From Hypomesus transpacificus (taxonomy: Eukaryota > Chordata > Actinopteri > Osmeriformes > Osmeridae), in assembly GCF_021917145.1 (NCBI RefSeq), contig NC_061062.1, forward strand, positions 248,001 to 312,000: a stretch of DNA of 64,000 bases. Reading direction: 5' to 3'. The position numbers and the translations under genes are program-made. Below the pieces are notes generated by a model, which worked only from the letters and a program-made list of their open reading frames with translations, searched no databases and was not told where the DNA came from. Below, one piece after another: positions 22,543 through 41,795 of this stretch. Position 1 is the stretch's first letter; each line of letters starts with the position of its first letter.

Positions 22543-25006
22543 ATGAACAAGTGGTGCGTCTGCATTGTATGGAGTGTATTTACACTAAACGTTGCAAATT
22601 CTTCAACGGATATGTATGAGTCTTCGACTTTCTTGAGTCCAGATGCCGTCAAGTCCAGGAGAAAGATTTTCAAACTGGGCACATCAAAAAACACTGGTGC
22701 TATGATGAACCTGACAGATAACAGATCAGCCCTGATGATATCAGCCCAAAGAGTTTGTGCTGAGTCTCCTCAGCACATCCCAGAGGTTAAACCAACAAGC
22801 AAGTTTACCTCCCCCTCGCCTCTGCAAATCCAGCGAACCGTTCATCCCAAACGACCCGACCTGAGGAGTAAGGAGGGCTTTACTTCCTTGCCGGACGTGT
22901 CTGTCTCGTGCTCTACATCAGAACTGGTTTTGCGTGTCAGGCGGTCATTCTATGGGTTTGGTGCTGACACAAAGGAACTGACATTGGGAGTCACTTGCAA
23001 AAGCAACGGTGTTGTCAGACCACGTAACGACATGCTATTTACCTATCATTTGACAGACTGCGATGGGAAAAGCGAGGTAAGAGTGTTTTAGTGCAATATT
23101 TTAGTCTGTTCAACATCATTATGTCGCGAACCTCTAGCCTACAAATATCCTCACATACAGGAGGCTTCCGACTCTTTCAGCTACAAATTCGTGCTTCACT
23201 ATGTCCCTTCGCCCATCCGCTTCAGAGCGCGTAGTGTAAATCTGAATGTCGTTTGTCGGTTTCCAAGGTGAGATTTATTGTTTAACATCTGCTAATCGTT
23301 TTTGATAAGGTTGGCAATTGAACCAGATGAAACCTATTCCACAGGTATCATCACGTTTATCGACTTGCGGTGCGCCCTACCTGGAGTTCACACATTATGC
23401 ATAAAACACTCAAGTGGCGCTCTATTGATTTCCAAATTCAGCTGATGGATGGTAAGCTTTTCCTACACTTTAAGGGCTTGTTGGCCAAATGAATTGATTT
23501 TGGTTATTGGTTTACGTCTTGATTTTTTTGATGTTGTAGATTCATGGACCACACCAGCCCAGTATCAAGTGTACCTGCTTGGGCAGACTGTGAACTTCCA
23601 GGTCACTGCTCTTCACCTACCCCATGGAAGCCTAAAGCTCTTCATTAGAAATTGCTATGCAACCACAACAAGTGGCACCTCTGCTACGTACAATATCATT
23701 GACAACTTTGGGTATGCCTGTGAAATGCTCAAATAGGATGTCCCCTGCTTTTGTAAGCATTACTTTGTTATGACCTGTCCTTCCTAACCTAATTTCTTAG
23801 GTGTATGCAGGAGAGCCGGAGGAACCTGGGCAGGGCTCGCTTTGTGTCTCCCCGGACTGACGACTCCCTCCGCTTCTCCCTCAGCGCCTTCCAGTTCACC
23901 TCTGACCCCCACGTCCAGGTGAGAACCCTAGTGGGTCTCTGTCCTCTGGGTCTGTCTGAGGAACAGTACCGATGGACACAACCTGGTCCCATCTTTCAGA
24001 GTATCTGTAATGCAATGCTCAATCTATTCAGGTCACTATGCACTGTAACGTGTTCCTCACGTCAGAAGAACCCGGCCCGTTGCACAAATCCTGCTCCTAC
24101 ACAGAGCATGGGTAATATGTTTGTCTGAGTTTCAACAGTTGTGTAACTCGTCCCGGCACCCTGACATCTCCCTCTCCTGCAGGTGGAGAGCCCTTACAGG
24201 GGAACACACCATATGCAATTGCTGCAACACCACATGTTCAAGATTCAGAAGTGCCATGCATGAAGGTCAGTTCATGTCCTATAGTCTAGGCTAGGGGTGG
24301 CCAACCCTGGTCCTCGAGAGCCTCAGTCCTGCTTGTTTTAGATGTTTCCCTGCTCCAGCACACCTGATTCAAATAAACGGTCAGTCTCAGGCTTGGATAA
24401 CGACCATTCATTTGAATCAGGTGTGGTGGAGCAGGGAAACATCTAAAACATGCTGGACTGAGGCTCTCGAGGACCAGGGTTGGCCACCCCTGGTCTAGGC
24501 AAATAACTCATCTCTTAAGTGGTTACAGGAAAGATACGAGGATAGTGTAAACAACTTTAATATGCCTCTTTGACAGATAAGGAGAATGTGAAAATGTTGC
24601 TTCAGTTAAAACTACTAAAACTGTGGTAATGTGTGGTTGTAATGTGATGTCACACTGTACTCCTCAAGGCTCAGTAACCAGCAGCCCTTTGCAGATCTCA
24701 GACCAGTCATACCTCACCCTAACCCCAGCAGAGCAGTCATACCTCACCCTAACCCCAGCAGAGCAGTCATTTACCCCAGGAGACACCCATCTGGCTGAGT
24801 GGAGGGGGTTGAAGAGTGGGGGACCAGAGTTGGGACAGCAGAAGGACCATGAGGAGAGAGGTTCAGGTTTAAGTGATGTCTTTGTACTAGAGGAAGAGGA
24901 GGAGGAGAAGCCCTTTCCAGGATCAGGGGTGGGGGAGGATAAGGAGAGGGGGGTTTCTCAGTTTATAAAGGAAAGGGATCAGTGGCGGTACGGAAAACAC
25001 CACTAG
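22543..25006 (+). CDS. Zona pellucida sperm-binding protein 3-like (egg-envelope ZP-domain protein)
   Basis: Eight exons: 22543-23076, 23161-23267, 23345-23451, 23540-23711, 23801-23918, 24032-24111, 24183-24265 and 24669-25006. All junctions are GT-AG with matching phases, giving 512 aa. Seen: a signal peptide (residues 1-20), a Ser/Pro-rich basic linker, then a ZP domain from about 120 to 400. ZP-N cysteines are at about 123, 152 and 173; CRFPR comes later, and the ZP-C half has the DNFGCM motif and a CNCCNTTC cysteine cluster. The arrangement matches ZP3 family members, which polymerise into the extracellular egg coat. The C-terminal tail (exon 8) is acidic and carries a doubled QSYLTLTPAE block. 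There is no transmembrane segment, as expected for teleost ZP3-like proteins. I see no clear dibasic furin site at the usual place. A TATA box precedes it and an AATAAA (25233) follows. The subtype (zp3 a to f) cannot be assigned. Confidence 0.95.
24292..24492. mobile_element. 201-bp hAT-like MITE with perfect 8-bp TSD in ZP3-like intron 7
   Basis: The ends are TAGGGGTGGCC and GGCCACCCCTG, with inverted arms of about 80 bp (GGTCCTCGAGAGCCTCAGTC is complementary to the right arm). The direct flanks GTCTAGGC at 24284-24291 and 24493-24500 are identical, an exact 8-bp target-site duplication. No coding capacity. The intact arms and duplication suggest fairly recent insertion. Confidence 0.92.
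24680..24769 (+). repeat. 30-bp in-frame duplication in ZP3-like exon 8
   Basis: A unit beginning CAGTCATACCTCACCCTAAC is present twice and a third, partial copy follows. It encodes QSYLTLTPAE twice and then QSFTPG. Coding minisatellites of this kind occur in fish egg-coat proteins. Confidence 0.85.
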
Positions 25007-25232
25007 AGTCTCACTGCGGGCATGAAGAAGAGTGGAAGGCAGACGGAAGAGATTGGTCCGTGAGCAGAGAAGAAGAAGATGAGATCTTGGGTGACCATGG
25101 AGGACTTTCTGACTTATGGCTGTAGTGGGTGGAAGAGACAGGGTCTGGCAATTTAAGTGGCGGTAGAATCAGTGTGTTTGTGAAACATGAACCAACACTT
25201 TGCATAGTCTTACCACTAACCATCCCATTTAA

Positions 25233-25238
25233 AATAAA
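25233..25238 (+). terminator. Polyadenylation signal of the ZP3-like gene
   Basis: AATAAA lies 227 bp after the stop codon on the coding strand, followed by a T-rich stretch (TTTTGTAGTTTTTATTTTG). Confidence 0.75.
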
Positions 25239-25952
25239 GTATGGAAATTTACTTTTGTAGTTTTTATTTTGAATGCATCAGCCCCTCCTGTCCTCAGGTG
25301 TTTATCTAGAATCTCATGTGAACAAGCCAGCTTGCTATACGGAACAAAACATGCTGCTGTTATAGCAGGAAAAATATGAGATACAAATCTACCGTCTAAG
25401 TTTAAGAATTTCCTTGTTGGTTATTCAGAAGTATGAAACAGGATATTCTCTTTCCTGAAGAAATATGACCATAAAGCACACTACCTCTACCAGCACCATC
25501 AAACAGGTTTCAGGGACCAAGGCCAAACAGGAAAGAGGGGAAGCGTTATGATTGAGTCACCAGGTGCTAGTCCGTCATCCCTCACATGGGTTACATGGAA
25601 GAAATTAAATAAATATTAGACAAATATAAGAGTGTCTGTTCTTGCATGGTGTCAACTTGTTTAGAATAAATACTAAACAATGTAACTAGCTATTTCTAAG
25701 CCACTGGCCTAAAAATTAAAACAAGAAAAAATAATTACAATCTGTAGTTTCAGAACATGACAGTGAAATACTTAGCTTCAGGATTATACTCTCCACACCA
25801 TTCTTTACACAAAACATAAACATAAAAATGTATTTAACTTTTTCAAGCTGTTTGGTATATGACCATTTGAAATGAATTTTAAATTAAGTTTGTCAAATTT
25901 ACAGTGCATTCCATGTAACAGCACTATAGAACATCAGGGTTCCCTTTGGTGT
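25239..25952. other. Intergenic DNA between convergent ZP3-like and B7-like genes
   Basis: AT-rich. It holds the 3' flank of the ZP3-like gene and presumably the 3' UTR of the minus-strand B7-like gene. No other feature recognised. Confidence 0.45.
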
Positions 25953-27635
25953 TTAAACATGTTCTGTTCTCAATGCTGTTGGTTTTCTTTTGTGGACATG
26001 TCTTCTCTGTAATACTAATGCTGTTGCTTGTAAGAAGATGATTATCACAAGGAATAACACAACCCCCCATCTGTCTCTGTCATGGTTCCTTGATGACTCG
26101 GCACCAATACCTGTTAGATAATTAAAAAAAGATTTGGTTAAGAATTATTCATGATTCTTTCAAGGAATTCTACTATGTCTCCTAACTTCTGTTCTACCAT
26201 GCCTTCACACTCATACTTTCCAGTCTCTCTCACTCTATAAACAAAATGTGAAATAAACCGTTGGTATGTTGTAGTGCTTTACCTGTGTCTAGAGTGAAGT
26301 CTCTCCTTATCACCTGGCCCAGGATCCTGTTCTTCAGGATGAAGGAGAGGCTCCTGGTGCCGGCTGGCTGCAGAGTCAGGTTGCTGGACACTGTAAACAG
26401 TCCGTCTGTGTCCTGCCTGACGACTGTGCTTGTGTGGTTTGTGATGTCCTCTCCTCTGTCATCCAGCCACTGAACGCAGGGGGCAGGGCGTCCTCCTTGT
26501 GAAGTCAGGACCAGCTCCAAGCCGCTGGGAGATACTTTCAAGTTTGAATGTGGTTCTGTGTACAGTGCTGAAATTATACAGAACATTGTGTCTTAATCTT
26601 CTACATTTTTTAGAACTTTAAACAATCAATTAGCAATTGAATATAATCCCATAAATTACTTTTAACATTTGGCAAGGTTTACTGTCATCACAAGTGTGAT
26701 TACCTGCTACTTTCAAAGATAAGGTTTTCCTCTGGCTCCCCAGCAGCGTGCTGACAGAGCAGGTGTAGTCTCCCTCATCCTCCATGTTGCTGAGCTCCAG
26801 ACGCAGAGAGGAATCCCCCCGCTCCATGTCGGAGTACATCAGGCTGGATCTGTTGGCATAGCGACGGCTCTGGCGGTCCAGCTGGTCTCTCCCGTGATAG
26901 AAGCTGTGGACCACCTCCTGCCCCCTCTGCCAGGTGACCACCAAACTGCCCAGGCTGCCGCTCACTGGGAAGCTGCAGGGTAGGACGACCTGCTGTCCCT
27001 GGGCAGCAATAACGGGGCCGCGGGGGACAGTAATCTGGAACTCAACTACAGACAAAAACACAAGCAGTCACATCAATGATCTACAAGCACAGTCACACCA
27101 ACGATATAAAGTGACCCACATGTCTGGATGTTTCACACCAAACGCGAAGCGAATCATTCGCGCGAATTTTTGCTTCACGTTCATTTGTGTTTATTCGCAC
27201 GAATCGCTACTAGCCAAACTGTTTTTTTTCGTCGTCAACCATTTCCGAAATGACCACTACAAAAACAAATACGAAGTAGTGTCTCATAAAAGAGGATGCA
27301 CACATACTCTTTCCCTCCATTTGTTCTAAAACGTCAGTTACATCTCTACATTGATCAACTTTCGCGACACAGCATCACGCGAATATTTTTTTTTACTTTC
27401 CATGTAATATCGATGCACGAATAATTCGCTTCTCGTTTGGTGTGAACACAACAGGAGTAGTCGTACCTTCAATTTACAACAATCACAACAGGTATGACAA
27501 CTCGGAAAAAAAATTAAATTCTCTATTTGAGTCACCATTACAGCACACAAGATCAATGACACACTTACATGAGAAGGCTGCCTTAAAGAGAAGCGATGCA
27601 AGCAGTTGTTGAATGACCCATAAGTTCCAGTTCAT
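25953..27635 (-). CDS. B7-family / butyrophilin-like Ig receptor, copy 1
   Basis: Four exons on the minus strand: 27635-27569, 27045-26704, 26567-26283 and 26110-25953. All introns are phase 1, giving 283 aa. Exon 1 encodes a signal peptide (MNWNLWVIQQLLASLLF). Exon 2 is an IgV domain with both cysteines (VVLPCSF and DEGDYTCSVS) and the B7-type phrase VVHSFYHGRDQLDRQS. Exon 3 is an IgC-like domain. Exon 4 encodes the transmembrane segment VVLFLVIIIFLQATALVL and a short basic tail. This is the layout of B7 ligands such as CD276, VTCN1 and HHLA2, which modulate T cells at the cell surface. The exact orthologue is not clear. Anomaly: the IgC domain has no canonical cysteine pair; the F-strand position reads LSFILKN where relatives have Y-x-C, and a lone cysteine sits next to the core tryptophan (APCVQW). 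A paralogue lies at 60610-63097. Confidence 0.88.
27129..27447. mobile_element. MITE in intron 1 of B7-like copy 1
   Basis: Inverted ends: left TTTCACACCAAACGCGAAGC, right GCTTCTCGTTTGGTGTGAA, about 30 bp each. The interior is about 260 bp with CGAAT-rich motifs and no open frame. I could not read an unambiguous target duplication, so the superfamily is left open. Confidence 0.75.
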
Positions 27636-29639
27636 ATCAGGGTTCTTGAGGTTGTACGTACCTCACCTGTGTCTGGTATCCCAACTCTTGTCAGAAGTAG
27701 TTTTAGTAAAATGTAGTAAAATACCAGCAATAATCCAGCTGCCGTCACTCTGAACAGACTGAGTTTCTGTTTTAAAAGCTGCTCCTTTATCCTACGTATG
27801 CTGATTACGATCATGCGTCATCACGGCATGAGTTACAGGTGAGAGGAATGTGGACCGGACGGAGTCCAGAATGTCTACCAGCAGAGATGTTATATATTCT
27901 GGATTGGAATGAACCAGGTTTCGGTCTGTCTCAACCGGTCCTCCTGAAGATTTGTTCTGTTACACAGCAGTCCTTTGGTACAACTGTTAGTTCAATTAAA
28001 CAGATATAAAGTAGGCTACTCAAACTCTCTAGCTCTCACACTGTCTCTTTAACGCCACTCCCACACCTGTCTAGTTTCCATGGACACCAACTGTGAGTTG
28101 TTGAATGAAACCAACAGTTTCCATAGACACAGCCACTATCGCATTTCAGTAGCCGAGAGAAAATAGTCCCTGTAAACAGTGGCTGTTGCTATGCAACGGA
28201 CAAACAGCATTGTAAACTTCACGTTTGTTAGCCTAGCTAGATCTTGCACCATCTCATTCATTCTATGCTCATTTTATAAAAGCTGCCTTTAAAATAACAA
28301 CGACAAGGGGACACTTTCAATAAAATAATATTTAATTTAAACACTAAGCCTAAACATTCTAAATCAATCATAAATGTTTCGTAGGCACTGGGTATATGGT
28401 AGCTAGCTAGCCTATGCTGTAAACAAGTTACAGTGACTAAGAACTCGATAAACGAACATAGGCTGTTGTTAAGGTTAGCTTATGTTGATTTGGATATCTC
28501 CATTAATTGTGCATCCGTGGAAAACATTGTTTTAAGAAGCCAAGACCAGGTCATGTACTGTAATTGCGTGGCTACGAAGCTCAAATTAAATAAGTGGATG
28601 TCAAGTTAGCAACTAATGGCTAGACCTGAGCTTCCGTCCAACGTTTCAGTAGTTAGACCAGCTAGTTAGCACTCAGTGATAGCACGGGACAGTGCAATAT
28701 TTTTGCTCAAAAATTAACCGAATGTTGCTAGTCTAGCTTGCTAACCAATAAATCGCTGCACACCAGTACTTGTAGACAGTCTTTTTCTTCGGCAACATAT
28801 TAGTTATTTTGAGTGTGCATTAATATGGAACGCTCCCCTTTTTAAGGTAAATCATGTAAAAAGGTGTACAGTACTTTATGCTCAATAAAGCACACCCCGT
28901 GACTCACTCTCAACCAATCAGAATGCTTGATTTCAATCACCCGTATTATAATAATAAATAAAGACATTTAATTAATTGAATGAGAAAACGTTGTGGATTC
29001 ACAACAAATAGATTGTCAATCATGTATTGGATTCATAATTTATTTTCATGAATCATTTTGGGGTTTTAAATTGAATTTTCCACTTCTAAAAACCGCTGGC
29101 CTTGACTGTTATTTTAAATCGGGATATTCCAAACAGGATTTACTTTTTAAAAACAGTTCACATGCAGGCCCAAACTGAAACAGAACATCTTTTGTACAAA
29201 TAATAACACTAATGACTTTTTCAAAAAGCTAAATAAAAAAATCTGTATAAGCATATTATAAAAATATTAATTCTGGAAGAGGAACACTTGCAAGAGGACT
29301 GTCTATTTATGTCCTCTCATCTCAGAAGCCACTATCGTATTCTACACAGGTTTTTACACACCCAAGAAAGACAAATGTCACCACACACCTCACTAAAGAT
29401 GCCAGATTACATCACATACCAGCATAGGTGTTGCAAGGAATACCCATTTAAGTTACAGATGAACATTTTTTCCTAATGGAAACCCAACATGTTGGGTCCC
29501 ATGAATCATCAGCAGTGTTACCTGGTGAAAGTTCTTTTCTTCAAGATCTTCAATTCCTTTTCTTCAAGTCATGCTTGGTTCTTTGAATCTTCTGGACTTA
29601 ATCACAAGATGCTATATATGTTCTTGTCCTAACCCATAA
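27636..29639. other. Intergenic DNA, no gene seen
   Basis: The proximal part is presumably the promoter side of B7-like copy 1. The rest is AT-rich with TTAGC/CTAGC-rich patches and no recognisable exon. Confidence 0.4.
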
Positions 29640-29730
29640 AAGGGAGGGAAGTCTGGGCCTCCCTGCTTAGGTCGCTGCCCCCGTGACCCGATCCCCGGAC
29701 AAGCGTCATATGACGAACGGACGGACGGAC
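29640..29730 (+). mobile_element. Dispersed retroelement tail fragment
   Basis: The phrase GTCTGGGCCTCCCTGCTTAG, then GTCGCTGCCCC, a GACCCGATCCCCGGA segment and a run of GGAC units, resembles a common teleost dispersed repeat whose copies end in short tandem GGA-type repeats. Identified from memory of the phrase, not from a search. Confidence 0.5.
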
Positions 29731-29824
29731 TAACCCATAAACGCATGGCCCTGGATCAATCATTGGGCATCAGATATGTGATCAGGGTCAATTAAAAGGA
29801 GAAAACATGTATTCATTGTGACAA

Positions 29825-29840
29825 TTTATTCTCTTTTATT
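29825..29840 (-). terminator. Candidate polyadenylation signals for the NHSL3 homologue
   Basis: Two AATAAA hexamers on the minus strand (29830-29825 and 29840-29835) lie about 1.1 kb downstream of the NHSL3-homologue stop codon. No intervening gene is seen, so they could end a 1.1-kb 3' UTR. This is inferred. Confidence 0.4.
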
Positions 29841-30391
29841 GAAATACATGAACGTGAAGAATCATGTCTTTGATTATCTTTACTATCATGCTAATCACTT
29901 TGAAAATGATTAATTATCCAAAGTATTTGTATTGCACAGTTGAGGAGTATCTTCCTCTCTGGGCAATAAACAACATCAATCTAAAGTACAGTAGCTTCAT
30001 CCGGGAGGAATGTGATTTATATATTCTCAGTAACCATAAGCAAAAACATAAAAACTAAGACCGGAATCAGAATCAACATGTGAAGGATTTAATGACATGA
30101 AGGATGATCCTCCAGTACCTTCACAGCAAAAACTAAGAAACAAAACACAAATTTAAAGTTATATGCAGATTTGGACCAACCCTTACACAAATGTAGCATG
30201 AATAAACGTTAATCATTTGGGGTAAATTAATAAGTGTAGAAACAAGGAAAGATAAAGATGTCATTACAATAAAACAGTAAAGGAAGATGGCACATTTCAC
30301 TATGCTCAAAAATGAAACTCAAAGTATCTACACAGGAAAAAATAACTTAACTCCATACAGTTTTAGGACATGGAAGAAATCAGACTTTTAG

Positions 30392-30491
30392 GGCCAGTTT
30401 TGCAGACACAGATTAAGCCTAGTCCAGGACACTCCATTGATTTTATTTTCTTTAGTCCTAGACTAGGCTTAATCTGTGTCTGCGAAACCAG
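30392..30491. mobile_element. 100-bp MITE with about 30-bp inverted arms
   Basis: The left arm GCAGACACAGATTAAGCCTA and right arm TAGGCTTAATCTGTGTCTGC are perfect complements, separated by about 40 bp. The extended ends read CCAGTTTTGCAG and CTGCGAAACCAG. It lies in the putative 3' UTR of the NHSL3 homologue. Confidence 0.8.
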
Positions 30492-30963
30492 CTATCAAAG
30501 ATATATAGCAGGATTTAATAGTGCATGTTCTTTTCTTATAATTATATAAATATCTTAGAAGTAAAACATTTGGGTATAATACATATAGGCGCCCATAGCT
30601 CCCCCACTTGCAGTAGTTGGCCTGACATTGGCATAAAAACATGACATGCCACAAGAGGGCGACATGCGACTATATCAGTAGGCATTGGGCTGTCGACAGC
30701 AGATCAAAATATCAAAGTGAAAGCTAAAGACTTTTTAGCAAAGAAAATATAAATGTATAGTACAAAAGGTAGAGACATTTAAAGACCCAAACTAATAACA
30801 TCAAACTCAAAGTACCTTTTTCTTTCCGTCATCTGATTTCTCTTCCTCTTCTCATCCTCTTGTATACGTGGATACTCTTGTATACTCTTGTATGGTGGTT
30901 AAGTGTCTGTTTTGATGGTCCTCTCCTCTTCAACCTGCTCATAACAAGGGAGAGAGTGGCGCC

Positions 30964-37771
<6,808 letters not shown>

Positions 37772-40039
37772 GACTAGATAGAAATGACTCAAAACACCAA
37801 CAATCAAAACGACCAATCTTCCAAAAGGAGTAAAAGGACCAAAGATCTATAAAGTTATCGACGTAAAATCAAAGCCCCAAAGAAAGTCACCTTGGATAGA
37901 CCTCAATCCAATGAGACAATAAAAAAAATCTCAAATCAGATCATGATTTCCCTTGTTGTTGCAGATGAGGATGAGAATGTTGTTGTGTTGGCTCCCTGCA
38001 GAGTGCTCGTAGAGAGACGATGGGAGCTCAGACGGTAATCCTGTAGCCTGCATCCACCCTGGCTAACGACTAACAACCCCCCTCCTCCCCCTTTACCCCC
38101 CTCCCTTCAGCCAGTCCCCCCCCTGTTTCTGGGTGGGGTCCCAGTGCACACTGGTCCAAGTGCAACTATGACATGGATCGTGGTGGGATTAGGCACATAA
38201 ACACTGAGCGGTTTAGAGGGGAAAGCAGGGAGATCACGCACCAGGCCCATCAAACCAGGGGTAGGGTTACATGATGGTGGCTCTGACTGCCCCCAGTAAA
38301 GCCTGATTAGACCAGACACGCAACTCCCCTCATTAGAGCTACTAAACTAACTACCATGTATTATTGGCTAGCTGACAAAGTCAATCAGCCTTTAGGTATA
38401 ATGAAGCTCTCTCCTGGGGTCTGTTCTCTGCTACCATAACATCATGTTTCCCCACAAGGGGGAGTACATGAACTAGATAGATTTGAGCTTAGAAGCTGTT
38501 GTATACCATATAACGTCACACTTACACAATCATTATTGTTTCATACAACATTGTTTAAAAAGTATCTTAGAAGTGTTTGAAGTAGACTCCAAACATCTGG
38601 CTCCATCACACTGGAATATCTCTCTGAAGTCTGTCCCTTCTATACGGGGCATGTCTCCACATCCTGGTGAGGAAATCTCAAACAGCACAAGAGAAAAGTA
38701 GTCAGCCTACTTCCTGATACTGGGAGCTAATATGTCAAGGCACCTGAACTAATGGGAAACATTCCCACAATGAATCTCCTGCCTGATGACTGTGTTTTCC
38801 AGAACTTTTTCCCAATGACACGAGTGTCCCTCTCCCAGGTACAACTTGTTCCCATATCATCTTCACTGTCTGGTTTTGCACATCAGCTTGTCAACGATCC
38901 AACATATTTGCATAGATTTTGTGGTTTGGTTATGGTTAAGTTATTTATAGACTGGGTCAAAATAGAAAATGAAAATGGTTGTGCCCAAACAACAAAATGA
39001 ATAGATCACAAGAAAAGATCACAACAAAGATACTGACATCACCATGACACATTGGAATAACAAGGGTTTATGTTATCTGTAGTTGCGTGTGCCCAGTACT
39101 TATATTTGAATTAATCACCAGCATGAAACAAGCACCATCTGTCGGAGGACTCTGAGATGAAGTCTGTAGTCTCAAAGGGTGGTGATGACAAAGTGAGACC
39201 CAAACTGATGTTTACACCAGGGATTAGTAAACTACAGTCAATCCGATGGCCATGACCTTAATGTATTGATGTCAGATATCGGCCTCTAGCCTTAGTAAAA
39301 AACTAAATACGTATTAAACACAGATTAAAAGTTGGATTTATAAGAACCCTATCATATCACTGTAAACAAATGTATTTGTTGGTCAAGAGGATTCTTTCAT
39401 AATAAACAAAACATTCTCAGTCAGTCGAAATGGTTACAAAGCAAATGTCTTCAAAAAATACATAATAATCACAAATTATAAATACATGTAATCAGAGGTT
39501 TTGAAACCAAGGTAGTGAGTATGCTCATGACACAGCACCTAGAAGACGATGAACAATAGAGAGCATTTCACAACCTTAAGGTGACTTTTGGGCCTGATGT
39601 TTACAGCTGGGAGGGGATGTAGTTCAGCAGGCTGATCTGTGTTAACAGAACAAGCTGCACTCCAGAGCCAGGGTTTAAAACTATGCTGCTAACAAACTCC
39701 AACATACTGTACTGGAGGTAGGAACTTCCCACAGAAATTAAAGCACAGACACTCCACATACACTTACAAGGGAGCACACACACACACACAGTCCTGTCCC
39801 AGCATGCTCATTCTGTGGGGGTTAGGTTTAGCTGCCTGCCTGCCTGCCTGAGCACCACAGAAACAACTGAACACCGCGCATCTGGGCCTGAGAGGCTATC
39901 ACACTAAACCCACACACCAACTGCATCACTAGTAGCCACCAGCGGTAACGTCATAAATCCCCTCATTAGACCAATTACAGCTGTCAGATTGCACACAGTC
40001 TCTACCTGTCATTCCCATAGATCCTGATGAAGGTCAGAG
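37772..40039 (-). other. nhsl3: Intron/promoter region between alternative NHSL3 first exons
   Basis: Upstream of the downstream first exon, so it holds that exon's promoter if it is used. No recognisable exon in either strand; frames at 38483-39000 lack coding character. Confidence 0.4.
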
Positions 40040-40680
40040 TCTATTCCTAGCCCCAGCCCCAGCACAGCCCTACCTCCAACCCAGTTCTAGCCCCAGCCCA
40101 GTCCTAAACCTAGCCCAGTCCTACCTCCAGCCAAGTCATAGCCCCAGCCCAGTCCTAAACCTAGCCCAGTCCTACCTCCAGCCAAGTCATAGCCCCAGCC
40201 CAGTCCTAAACCTAGCCCAGTCCTACCTCCAGCCAAGTCATAGTCCCAGCCCAGTCCTAAACCTAGCCCAGTCCTACCTCCAGCCAAGTCATAGCCCCAG
40301 CCCAGTCCTAAACCTAGCCCAGTCCTACCTCCAGCCAAGTCATAGCCCCAGCCCAGTCCTAAACCTAGCCCAGTCCTACCTCCAGCCAAGTCATAGCCCC
40401 AGCCCAGTCCTAAACCTAGCCCAGTCCTACCTCCAGCCAAGTCATAGCCCCAGCCCAGTCCTAAACCTAGCCCAGTCCTACCTCCAGCCAAGTCATAGCC
40501 CCAGCCCAGTCCTAAACCTAGCCCAGTCCTACCTCCAGCCCAGTCATCGCCCCAGCCCAGTCCTTCCTCCAGCCCAGTCCTTCCTCCAGCCCAGTCCTAG
40601 CCCCAGCCCAGTCCTTCCTCCAGCCCAGTCCTTCCTCCAGCCCAGTCCTTCCTCCAGCCCAGTCCTACCTCCAGGCCCAG
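40040..40680. repeat. 51-bp minisatellite, about 9 full copies plus degenerate ends
   Basis: The unit contains CCAGTCCTAAACCTAGCCCA and CTCCAGCCAAGTCATAGCCC and repeats every 51 bp from about 40085 to 40540. It then decays to CCAGTCCTTCCTCCAGC units. As 51 is a multiple of three, a 134-codon minus-strand frame crosses it and is rejected as a gene. Confidence 0.93.
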
Positions 40681-41166
40681 CCCCAGCCTGAGGCGTAGCC
40701 GGGTCTCCCTGTGATCAGTGCCAGTAAGGAGCAGCAGAATGTGAGCCGGACCAGTCTGGGCCTGTCAGGAGACAGGCAGACAAGCTGACAGGCATGCTGA
40801 CAGGCAGGTCCCACATGAGACAGCCAGAGATGCAACACCTGCAGCAGGAGGGAGATGCAGCACGGAGGTCCACACTGCTGCTGAAGAGCAGCTGGGCAAT
40901 TAGATGAGATAAATAGAACATTTCGCATATTTTTTTACATACAGATTACCTATACAGTACCATCATTCCTGTTTTCATATCCTGGAAAAAACATATATGT
41001 TCTATTAGGAGTTCCCTGCTCTGCACAAATGCAAGCCAAGTGTGTGTTTCTGCTAGGCAGTGCTTGTGCATGCTTATTAAACAGTCTTTGGTGGGAAAAG
41101 AACAGTCAAAATCAAATCAGAATGTATTTGTATAGCCCTTTTTACAAGCAATGTCACAGAGGGATT

Positions 41167-41262
41167 CATGTACCAGAATCAGAATGGGTTTCATCACCAT
41201 GAAAGTTTTCACAGACAAGGAATTTGCTTTGGCAGGAAGGTGCATACAATAAACATATAGGA
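41167..41262. mobile_element. Dispersed repeat fragment (AATCAGAATGG family)
   Basis: Reads AGAATCAGAATGGGTTTCAT and continues CACCATGAAAGTTTTCACAG; closely matches the copy at 46146-46230 and more distantly 18064-18135. Confidence 0.7.
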
Positions 41263-41582
41263 ATCTAAAATTTAAATATGAGGATTAACTATACTAAGGG
41301 TACATAACTAGCAATACGAAGTGGAATTAGAATTCAAATGAACTATACAATAAAATATAAGTACGCCCATAAAACTGCCCCTCAACTAACCTAAACAGTG
41401 AGTTCTGGAGAGCAGTGTCACATCCCGGACTGGGGATGTTGGAAGGTGGACAGGTGTTCATGCTTCGTCTTCTCATCATCAATCTTTCTGTAAAGCAGCT
41501 TATAAAGATTCTCTTTGGTCTATAATAATTTTGCTGCCGTGACAACAGTGTGTGAAGGCTATAAGAAGCTACTGTAACATAT

Positions 41583-41795
41583 CTATGTCCCGTGACAAAA
41601 AACTGAGATATGATTTTCTAAATAATCCCAGTTGTTGATTGCAACTAGGCTTGGCCCAGGAAAAACTGATGCGGAGCATTCAAACACTTCAGGGCCAAGA
41701 TGACTTTCATGAAATTCAACATCAAGAACAATCCCAACAGATCCTTCAGGGTAGCTGGCTTTGGCTTCATGTACCTGGAGTCCCTTTATACACAT
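41583..41795 (-). pseudogene. Possible coding fragment, unrecognised
   Basis: The minus-strand frame reads with protein-like composition (for example SVGIVLDVEFHESHLGPEVF and SLVAINNWDYLENHISVF). It has no start with context, no splice-consistent neighbours and no family I recognise. A second protein-like piece lies just upstream on the same strand in a different frame (about 41925-41840), ending in a stop. It could be a decayed retrocopy or transposon ORF. Confidence 0.25.

Noticed and set aside
40087-40491. 134-codon minus-strand frame with a perfect 17-residue repeat (GYDLAGGRTGLGLGLGW)
   Set aside because: Exactly the 51-bp minisatellite in one frame; no flanking coding sequence or signals.
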